A stretch of 5,116 nt of DNA from positions 72,293 through 77,408 of the forward strand of contig NZ_MDDW01000028.1 in NCBI RefSeq assembly GCF_001854865.1, written 5' to 3'. Made by a program: the position numbers and the translations under genes. Within the stretch, counting starts at the first letter, position 1. Every line of letters begins with the position of its first letter. The notes under the pieces are model-generated. The model did no database searches and was not told the DNA's origin. It saw only the letters and a program-made list of their open reading frames with translations. Source of the stretch: Rhizobium sp. LCM 4573. GTDB lineage: Bacteria > Pseudomonadota > Alphaproteobacteria > Rhizobiales > Rhizobiaceae. This document shows, piece by piece, positions 1 through 5,116 of this stretch.

Positions 1-1
1 C

Positions 2-226
2 CATCTTCTCGGCGCCGCCGGTGCCGTCGAGGCGATCTTCTCGGCGCTCGCGATCCGCGACAACGTCGCGCCGCCGACGCTGAACCTCGACAATCCGGAT
101 GTGGAGACAGCCATCGATCTCGTGCCGCACAAGGCGCGCAAGCGTGAGATCAACGTGGCGCTTTCGAACTCTTTCGGTTTCGGGGGCACCAACGCGTCCC
201 TCGTGCTGCGTCGTTACGAAGCCTGA
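2..226 (+). CDS. fabF: 3-oxoacyl-[acyl-carrier-protein] synthase II (KAS II), C-terminal fragment
   Basis: FabF condenses malonyl-ACP with a growing acyl-ACP in cytoplasmic type II fatty-acid synthesis. Only the last 74 codons are present; the gene is cut by the window edge, not broken. The first complete codon is the His of HLLGAAGAVEA, which by family knowledge is the second active-site histidine (His340 in E. coli FabF) of the Cys-His-His triad; the Cys and first His lie off the window. The fragment continues with a PPTLNLDNPD segment and ends with the glycine-rich SFGFGGTNASLVL loop near the C-terminus, as in full-length KAS II (about 410-420 residues). Stop is TGA at 224-226. KAS I (FabB) shares these motifs, but the near-residue match to the FabF C-terminus and the mltG neighbour favour FabF. 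In many proteobacteria acpP lies just upstream, which cannot be seen here. Confidence 0.95.
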   Translation, partial: HLLGAAGAVEAIFSALAIRDNVAPPTLNLDNPDVETAIDLVPHKARKREINVALSNSFGFGGTNASLVLRRYEA

Positions 227-308
227 TGCCGGTCGGGGCCGCAGCCCCCGCCGCTGTCATCCTTCGTACCTGTTTTTGCCGTATTGCTTGGTCAAACAGC
301 GGGACTAA

Positions 309-353
309 ATGACTGAGTCTTGCTGTTCCGATAATTGGTGGGGGTGCGGGTGA
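309..353 (+). promoter_or_regulatory. Possible 14-codon leader ORF overlapping the mltG start
   Basis: ATG 309 opens a 14-codon frame, MTESCCSDNWWGCG, that stops at TGA 351-353. The stop overlaps the preferred mltG start in a GTGA arrangement (GTG 350-352), the geometry typical of translational coupling. A weak GGGA (301-304) lies 4 nt upstream. Three Cys and two adjacent Trp in 14 residues are unusual. No product family is recognised and so short a frame can occur by chance, so this is only a candidate upstream ORF. Confidence 0.2.
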
Positions 354-1552
354 GCGACACGAACCAAATGAGCGATGTGCCTTCCGGCAGCGACAGAGGT
401 CCGATCATACCGAAATCGCCAAGCGAGGCCCTGAAACCGGAGCGGGTGCCCGCGCCGCCCAAGCGTTCGCGCAAGGCGCGCAGCCAGTTCGTCATCTTCC
501 TGAATTTCGTCATGACGATGGTGGTGCTGGTCTGTGTCGCGGCCGTCGCCGGCTTCTACTACGTAATCTCGTCCTTCCAGGAGCCGGGTCCGCTGGAGGC
601 GAACACGCATTTCACCGTCCGCGCCGGTGCTGGCCTCGCGGAAATCGCCAACAATCTCGAGCGCAACGGCATCGTCTCCGACGCCCGCATCTTCCGCTAT
701 GTCTCGGCGACCTATCTGCGCGACGGGCAGACGCTGAAGGCCGGCGAATACGAGGTAAAGGCCGGGGCCTCCATGAAGGACATCATGGAATTGCTGGAAT
801 CCGGCAAGTCCATTCTCTACTCCGTCGTGCTGCCGGAAGGCCTCACGGTGCGCCAGATGATGCTTCGCCTCAACGAGGATACGGTGCTGGAGGGCGATCT
901 GCCCGCAGAGTTGCCGGACGAAGGTTTCCTGCGCCCCGATACCTACAAGTTCTCGCGCGGCACCAAACGGGCGGATATCATTCAGCAGATGCGTGTTTCC
1001 CAGCAGAAGCTGATCGATGAAATCTGGGAACGCCGCGATCCGGACCTTCCGATCAAGACGAAGGAGGAGTTCGTAACGCTCGCGTCGATCGTCGAGAAGG
1101 AGACCGGCAAGGACGACGAGCGCGCCCGTGTCGCCTCCGTCTTCATCAATCGCCTGAAGAAGGGCATGCGCCTGCAATCCGACCCGACCATCGTCTACGG
1201 CATTTTCGGCGGCGACGGAAAGCCGTCCGACCGGCCGATCTACCGGTCGGACCTGCGCAAGGAAACGCCGTACAACACCTATCTCATCAAGGGGCTGCCG
1301 CCGACCGCGATCGCCAATCCCGGCCGCGCGGCCCTGGAGGCGGTCGCCAATCCCTGGAAGACCAACGACCTCTATTTCGTGGCTGACGGCACGGGCGGCC
1401 ATGTCTTCGCCGCCACGCTCGACGAGCATAACGCCAATGTCCGGCGCTGGCGCCGGATCGAGGCGGAGCGTGCCACGAGCCCGGCGGATACCGAGGTCGT
1501 GGATGGCCAGCCCGATGGTGCCGAGGCCGAGAAGCCGGCCGCCGGCAACTGA
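350..1552 (+). CDS. mltG: Endolytic murein transglycosylase MltG (YceG family)
   Basis: MltG is an inner-membrane lytic transglycosylase that cuts nascent peptidoglycan strands and is proposed to set glycan chain length. Numbering from GTG 350 (400 aa): a polar Pro-rich cytoplasmic tail (1-37), a basic patch KRSRKAR (38-44), one membrane helix (about 47-72), a LysM-like region (about 80-135), then the YceG catalytic domain. LASIVEKETG contains the conserved catalytic Glu (Glu249; equivalent to E. coli Glu218 from memory), followed by RVASVFINRL, MRLQSDPTIVYG, GLPPTAIANPG and FVADGTGGHVF (343-353). After DEHNANVRRW comes an acidic, low-complexity tail of about 30 residues beyond the conserved domain. 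Five in-frame starts compete: TTG 335, GTG 338, GTG 344, GTG 350 and ATG 368. GTG 350 is preferred because a G-rich stretch (337-344) sits about 5 nt upstream and rhizobial homologues tend to begin with Ser-Asp; this is not certain. It lies 123 nt after fabF and 34 nt before yicC, same strand. Confidence 0.95.
   Translation: MSDTNQMSDVPSGSDRGPIIPKSPSEALKPERVPAPPKRSRKARSQFVIFLNFVMTMVVLVCVAAVAGFYYVISSFQEPGPLEANTHFTVRAGAGLAEIANNLERNGIVSDARIFRYVSATYLRDGQTLKAGEYEVKAGASMKDIMELLESGKSILYSVVLPEGLTVRQMMLRLNEDTVLEGDLPAELPDEGFLRPDTYKFSRGTKRADIIQQMRVSQQKLIDEIWERRDPDLPIKTKEEFVTLASIVEKETGKDDERARVASVFINRLKKGMRLQSDPTIVYGIFGGDGKPSDRPIYRSDLRKETPYNTYLIKGLPPTAIANPGRAALEAVANPWKTNDLYFVADGTGGHVFAATLDEHNANVRRWRRIEAERATSPADTEVVDGQPDGAEAEKPAAGN
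1225..1252. repeat. 10-bp perfect inverted repeat inside mltG
   Basis: GTCCGACCGG at 1225-1234 and CCGGTCGGAC at 1243-1252 are exact reverse complements separated by an 8-nt loop. They lie wholly within the mltG coding region and encode the half-symmetric peptide SDRPIYRSD. There is no T-run behind the stem, so it is not an intrinsic terminator. It could fold in the mRNA or be a by-product of Arg/Asp/Ser codon choice. Confidence 0.6.
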
Positions 1553-1586
1553 CCACGGCGCTGCCGATTACGATCCGGAGACGTAG

Positions 1587-2474
1587 ATGACATTGCAGTC
1601 CATGACGGGTTTCGCCCGCAGCGAGGGAACGAGCGGGCGCTATCGCCTCGCCTGGGAACTGCGCTCCGTCAACGGCAAGGGGTTGGACCTGCGTCTTCGC
1701 CTGCCGTCAGGCTTGGAGCGGCTGGAGCCGGATATCCGCCGTCTGGTCTCGGAGCGGTTTTCCCGTGGCAATATCCAGGCCTCGCTGAACGTCGCGATGG
1801 CGGAGACCAGGGTGGAGGCCGTTCTCAACCGCGATGCTCTGGCCGCGGTGCTGGCGCTGCGCGAGGAGCTTGGCGAACTGGTCGATCAGTCGCCGTTGCG
1901 GCTGGATACGCTGCTCGCGATCAAGGGGCTCGTGGATATCCGCGAACCGGAGGATGACGAGGAAGCAACAACCGCTCGCGATACCGCCATTCTTGCCTGT
2001 CTGGAGGAGGCGATCGTATCGCTGCAGCAGATGCGCGAGCGGGAAGGGGCATCTCTTTCGGAAGTGCTGACCGGCCATATTTCCCGTATCGGTGAGCTTA
2101 CGGCGGTGGTGGAGGCCGATCCCATGCGCTCTCCCGAGGAGATAACCAGGCGCCTTTCGCTTCAGATGGCGGCGCTGCTCCAGGATTCGCCCACGCTCGA
2201 GCGCGACCGGCTGCATGCCGAGGCCGCATTGCTCGCCACCAAGGCGGATGTGCGCGAGGAGATCGATCGTTTGAAGGCCCATATCGCGGCCGCAGGCGAG
2301 CTTCTGGAGAAGGGCGGACCGATCGGCCGCCGTCTCGATTTCCTTGCACAGGAATTTAACCGGGAAACGAATACGATCTGTTCGAAGTCCAATTCGGCTG
2401 CGGTGAGTGCCGCCGGCATCGAGTTGAAAGTCGTCATCGACCAGTTCCGCGAACAGGTCCAGAATTTGGAGTGA
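1587..2474 (+). CDS. yicC: YicC family endoribonuclease
   Basis: YicC-family proteins are cytoplasmic; the E. coli member has been reported as an endoribonuclease that helps degrade small RNAs such as RyhB together with PNPase. The 295-aa length fits the family (about 287-295). The protein opens with the hallmark SMTGFAR (5-11), followed by WELRSVNGKGLDLRLRLP, typical of the YicC N-terminal domain. The C-terminal DUF1732-type domain holds TKADVREEIDRLKAHI (218-233) and RRLDFLAQEFNRETNT (248-263) followed by the SKS motif (266-268), the strongest family signature. The middle third is charged and helical, rich in Glu and Arg. ATG 1587 is preceded by GGAG (1577-1580) at 6-nt spacing and gives the usual five residues before MTGF. 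It begins 34 nt after mltG and ends 3 nt before gmk, so translational linkage with gmk is likely. The RNA targets in this organism cannot be inferred. Confidence 0.95.
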   Translation: MTLQSMTGFARSEGTSGRYRLAWELRSVNGKGLDLRLRLPSGLERLEPDIRRLVSERFSRGNIQASLNVAMAETRVEAVLNRDALAAVLALREELGELVDQSPLRLDTLLAIKGLVDIREPEDDEEATTARDTAILACLEEAIVSLQQMREREGASLSEVLTGHISRIGELTAVVEADPMRSPEEITRRLSLQMAALLQDSPTLERDRLHAEAALLATKADVREEIDRLKAHIAAAGELLEKGGPIGRRLDFLAQEFNRETNTICSKSNSAAVSAAGIELKVVIDQFREQVQNLE

Positions 2475-2477
2475 ACC

Positions 2478-3158
<681 letters not shown>

Positions 3159-3197
3159 TCCGAAGGCTCCCTCGCCGTCGGTGACAGAGGCGGATGA

Positions 3198-3224
3198 ACG
3201 CCGCAGGCGTGGCGCTCGGCGCCA
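3198..3224 (+). repeat. Two back-to-back perfect hairpins in the gmk-transporter gap
   Basis: ACGCC-GCA-GGCGT (3198-3210, 5-bp stem) abuts TGGCGC-TCG-GCGCCA (3210-3224, 6-bp stem); the two share T3210. Both stems are perfect with 3-nt loops. They lie 40 nt after the gmk stop and end 14 nt before the Shine-Dalgarno sequence of the preferred transporter start. There is no downstream T-run, so a rho-independent terminator is unlikely. If translation instead starts at ATG 3194, these bases are coding. Confidence 0.45.
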
Positions 3225-3237
3225 GAACGCAAATCTT

Positions 3238-3245
3238 GAAGGAAG
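3238..3245 (+). promoter_or_regulatory. Shine-Dalgarno sequence that selects the transporter start
   Basis: GAAGGAAG contains AAGGA (3239-3243), a strong match to the anti-Shine-Dalgarno complement, 7 nt before GTG 3251. The competing upstream ATG 3194 has only GAGG (3187-3190) at a cramped 3-nt spacing. This favours GTG 3251 as the real start. Confidence 0.55.
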
Positions 3246-3250
3246 CATGC

Positions 3251-4132
3251 GTGGAAAATAGCCCGTCAACCTGGAAAGCGGCGGCATGGATGTTCACGTC
3301 CATCGCGCTCCTGCTGCTCATGGCCGTTTCCGGGCGGGCCATAACGCGGGAGGTTGACGTCTTCCAGGTCATGGAAATGCGCTCCGTGATCGCCTTCTTC
3401 ATGCTGCTGCCGCTCGTCTACCGCGAGGGCGGCTTCAGGGCGATGAGAACGGGCATTCTGCCGGCCCATATAGGCCGCAACGTCGCCCACTATGTCGGGC
3501 AGTTCGCCTGGCTGATGGGGCTGACGCTCATTCCCATGGCGCAGGTCATCGCGATCGAGTTTACCGCACCCATCTGGGCGGCGATCATGGCGGCCATGTT
3601 CCTCGGCGAGCGGCTGACATGGCGCAAGGGTGTTTCGATTCTTTTCGGCCTTGTCGGCGTCGTGCTGATCGTCCGGCCGGGGACGGCACCCCTCAATCCC
3701 GGTCACCTCATCGTGCTCGGCGCCGCTTTCGTCTTCGCGATATCCTTCATCACCACGAAAGCCCTGACGCGCTCCGACAGCGCGACCAAAATCATATTCT
3801 GGATGCTCATCATCCAGTCGGTCATAGGGCTGATCCCGGCGTGGAAAGTGTGGGTCTGGCCCTCGGCGGCGATTTGGCCGTGGATATTCGTTATCGCGTT
3901 TTCAGGCACGTTTGCGCATTATTGCATGGCCAAAGCGCTATCCCATGCAGAAGCATCGGTGGTCATGCCGATGGATTATCTGCGCGTGCCGTTGTCGGCC
4001 CTGCTGGGCTATCTGCTCTATGCGGAGGCCATCGACAGTCTTACGGCGGTCGGCGCGGTGCTGATCCTGGCCGGCAATCTGTTCAACCTGCGCCGGCCGA
4101 ACGCAAACCGGATTCAGGCCACGCCGACCTGA
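3251..4132 (+). CDS. DMT superfamily transporter with two EamA domains
   Basis: This is an inner-membrane protein of the drug/metabolite transporter superfamily; such proteins move small metabolites, but the substrate cannot be told from sequence. From GTG 3251 it is 293 aa, the usual EamA length, with about ten hydrophobic helices in two five-helix repeats. In repeat 1, TM1 is about 10-28, TM2 carries the conserved Arg of EMRSVIAFF (42-50), then EFTAPIWAA (103-111) and LGERLTWRKG starting at 118, the hallmark end of helix 4. Repeat 2 has the counterpart MPMDYLRVP (239-247) and YAEAIDS (257-263), where Ala-Glu replaces the Gly-Glu of repeat 1. An in-frame ATG at 3194 would add 19 residues, but that extension looks unlike family N-termini, contains two hairpins and has a poorer ribosome site. 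The gene follows gmk on the same strand and may be read through from it; its stop is 23 nt from the convergent methyltransferase gene. Confidence 0.9.
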   Translation: MENSPSTWKAAAWMFTSIALLLLMAVSGRAITREVDVFQVMEMRSVIAFFMLLPLVYREGGFRAMRTGILPAHIGRNVAHYVGQFAWLMGLTLIPMAQVIAIEFTAPIWAAIMAAMFLGERLTWRKGVSILFGLVGVVLIVRPGTAPLNPGHLIVLGAAFVFAISFITTKALTRSDSATKIIFWMLIIQSVIGLIPAWKVWVWPSAAIWPWIFVIAFSGTFAHYCMAKALSHAEASVVMPMDYLRVPLSALLGYLLYAEAIDSLTAVGAVLILAGNLFNLRRPNANRIQATPT

Positions 4133-4155
4133 TGACCTTCAGCCGGCGCCTGGCT

Positions 4156-4800
4156 TCAGGGTAGCAGTATGAGCGCGTGCAGCGCGCCGGTGCCGTGCAG
4201 ATATTCCACCAGCTCGATCAACGGATAGAGCGCCAGAAACGGCAGGCAGTCGCGGAAGGTCGTGACGAGTGCCTTCACCGAGAATGTGACCTCGGCCGAA
4301 CTCGCATAGAGTTCCCTGCGGGGAAAGATGAGCGGCGTCTGGCGCGCGTAATCCTCATAGGAATTGCCGAACTTCGCGTGCAGGAAAGCCGCTTCGCGCC
4401 GGGCCGTGTACCGGAAGACCAGCGAGGCGACGACGAGCAGGCCGAGTGTCGCAACCAGCGATCCGAACATGAGGCCGATGCCGGCAAGCCCGGTGATCGA
4501 AAAGAAGTAGAGCGGGTTGCGCGTCATCGAATAGGGACCGAGTGTCACCAGCTCGCTGTTCTTCTTCGAGCCGATATAGAGAATGCTCCACAGCCGGCCG
4601 AGCACGGCGACGAGCACCAGGGCAAGTCCGCAGGATTCGATGATTTCGTGCCAATAGCTGCCCTCCGGAATGCGCGGCTGGGTGAGCATGATGAGCGCTC
4701 CGAAGCCGATGGCGAGGAGCCAGAGCAGGATGATGCGCTTCTTCTGATTGAAGGGCCTGGGTGTTGGAATGGGAGCGGAAATGGGAGCCGGAATGGACAT
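4156..4800 (-). CDS. ICMT/phospholipid methyltransferase-like membrane protein
   Basis: This 214-aa integral membrane protein belongs to the isoprenylcysteine carboxyl methyltransferase/PEMT superfamily of SAM-dependent methyltransferases. Hydrophobic segments lie at about 23-39, 54-76, 100-130 and, past the core, 185-213. The superfamily core is GRLWSILYIG (68-77), then LGPYSMTRNPLYF (87-99), where RNPLY matches the usual RHPxY SAM-site motif, and ARREAAFLHAKFGNSYEDYARQTP (from 133), matching the typical E-x3-L-x3-FG-x2-Y-x2-Y pattern. The N-terminal tail is Pro-rich, built from three IPAP-like tetrapeptides. ATG 4800 is the first in-frame Met; the next (Met38) would remove most of TM1. Its ribosome site is weak (GGA about 7 nt upstream). 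It lies 50 nt downstream of rsmA on the same strand and is probably cotranscribed. Bacteria have no known CAAX-prenylated proteins, so the substrate is unknown; phospholipid, isoprenoid or another thiol/carboxyl acceptor are all possible. Confidence 0.85.
   Translation of the reverse strand: MSIPAPISAPIPTPRPFNQKKRIILLWLLAIGFGALIMLTQPRIPEGSYWHEIIESCGLALVLVAVLGRLWSILYIGSKKNSELVTLGPYSMTRNPLYFFSITGLAGIGLMFGSLVATLGLLVVASLVFRYTARREAAFLHAKFGNSYEDYARQTPLIFPRRELYASSAEVTFSVKALVTTFRDCLPFLALYPLIELVEYLHGTGALHALILLP
4759..4794 (-). repeat. Three tandem 12-nt units encoding an Ile-Pro/Ser-Ala/Thr-Pro tail
   Basis: Read on the minus strand, codons 3-14 of the methyltransferase-like gene form three diverged 12-nt units: ATTCCGGCTCCC, ATTTCCGCTCCC and ATTCCAACACCC. 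They encode IPAP, ISAP and IPTP. Because the unit is a multiple of three, gain or loss of copies would keep the frame and only change the length of the Pro-rich tail. Confidence 0.7.
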
Positions 4801-4850
4801 GGAACGATCCGTGGATGTGGGAACGTCCTATGGTTCATTCCGCATTGCGG

Positions 4851-5116
4851 CTAATTCGTGAGCAGGTTTGCGAGCCGCACGAATTCCTCGACTGAAAGTG
4901 TTTCCGCCCGCCTCTGCGGATCGATGTCCGCCCTGCTCAAGAGCGCCTCGCCGCCGAGGGGCTTCAGGCTCTGGCGCAGCATCTTGCGGCGCTGTCCGAA
5001 GGCAGCGTGCGTGACGCGCTCCAGCTTCGCGGCGTCGCAGGGCAGGGGTGCCTGCCGCGGCACGAGGTTCACGACCGTCGATACCACTTTCGGCGGCGGC
5101 GTGAAAGCCTGCGGGG
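4851..5116 (-). CDS. rsmA: 16S rRNA (adenine1518-N6/adenine1519-N6)-dimethyltransferase, C-terminal fragment
   Basis: RsmA (KsgA) uses SAM to dimethylate two adjacent adenines in the 3' terminal helix of 16S rRNA during small-subunit maturation. The last 87 codons are present; the N-terminal SAM-binding Rossmann domain lies beyond the right edge. The fragment opens with [15 protein letters not shown], the conserved F-x-P-x-P-K-V-x-S motif that closes the catalytic domain. The small helical C-terminal domain follows with [15 protein letters not shown] and [16 protein letters not shown], both diagnostic of bacterial KsgA. The stop is TAG (4853-4851). The gene converges on the fabF-gmk unit and is followed after 50 nt by the ICMT-like gene on the same strand. 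In rhizobia rsmA usually lies downstream of lptD-surA-pdxA, which this window cannot show. An internal GTG at 5087 is not the start. Confidence 0.96.
   Translation of the reverse strand, partial: PQAFTPPPKVVSTVVNLVPRQAPLPCDAAKLERVTHAAFGQRRKMLRQSLKPLGGEALLSRADIDPQRRAETLSVEEFVRLANLLTN

Noticed and set aside
235..248. GGGGC-CGCA-GCCCC hairpin after fabF as a terminator
   Set aside because: The stem is only 5 bp and no T-run follows directly; the short T-run at 273-277 is more than 20 nt away.
284..335. Promoter for mltG from TTGCTT (284-289) with CTAAAT (305-310), or GATAAT (330-335)
   Set aside because: The spacer is 15 nt for the first pair, and the second hexamer has no -35 partner at proper spacing. 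A promoter in this 123-nt gap is plausible but cannot be placed.
305..1429. 374-codon open frame on the minus strand opposite mltG
   Set aside because: It is an antisense shadow of mltG with the same low-complexity composition and no family motif.
4141..4155. Stem in the convergent gap (AGCCGG-CGC-CTGGCT) as a bidirectional terminator
   Set aside because: It is a 6-bp stem with one G-T pair and no T-run on either strand. The position between convergent stops is suggestive, but the sequence does not support an intrinsic terminator.
4840..4850. CCGC-ATT-GCGG hairpin directly after the rsmA stop
   Set aside because: The stem is only 4 bp and has no T-run on the minus strand, so it is not convincing as a terminator. 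Cotranscription with the next gene remains likely.
4177..4854. 225-codon plus-strand open frame opposite the methyltransferase-like gene
   Set aside because: The minus-strand frame has membrane helices and ICMT-family motifs. The plus-strand product is Glu/Arg/Gly-rich and unstructured, as expected of a shadow.

Overview
The window looks like chromosomal core DNA from an alphaproteobacterium of the Rhizobiales, probably Rhizobiaceae (Rhizobium/Agrobacterium/Ensifer-like). The evidence is the high G+C content, the codon usage, and the gene order fabF-mltG-yicC-gmk followed by an inward-facing rsmA. I recalled that order from known rhizobial genomes and did not search for it. The genus cannot be fixed from the sequence alone.

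Layout. Plus strand, left to right: the 3' end of fabF (fatty-acid elongation, starting at its last active-site histidine), mltG (septum-proximal endolytic murein transglycosylase), yicC (endoribonuclease family), gmk (guanylate kinase) and an EamA/DMT-type membrane transporter. Spacing tightens from mltG onward: about 34 nt between mltG and yicC, 3 nt between yicC and gmk, and 92 nt before the preferred start of the transporter. This looks like one transcription unit with a possible internal entry point before mltG and before the transporter. Minus strand, reading inward from the right edge: the 3' end of rsmA (16S rRNA dimethyltransferase), then 50 nt, then a small membrane methyltransferase of the isoprenylcysteine carboxyl methyltransferase (ICMT)/phospholipid methyltransferase superfamily. 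The two units converge with only 23 nt between their stop codons.

How the genes relate. fabF, mltG, yicC and gmk are housekeeping genes for lipid precursors, peptidoglycan chain termination, RNA turnover and guanine nucleotides. Their grouping is conserved, but they do not form one pathway. rsmA serves ribosome maturation. The transporter and the ICMT-like protein are the only genes whose substrates cannot be named.

I see no mobile element, CRISPR array, tRNA/rRNA gene, prophage or defence module, and no convincing new system. Second-look items are small: a 14-codon Cys/Trp-rich ORF whose stop overlaps the likely GTG start of mltG; a 10-bp perfect inverted repeat inside mltG; two back-to-back hairpins in the gmk-transporter gap; and a 12-nt, frame-preserving triplicated repeat encoding the N-terminal tail of the ICMT-like protein. 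No intergenic stretch exceeds 300 bases.
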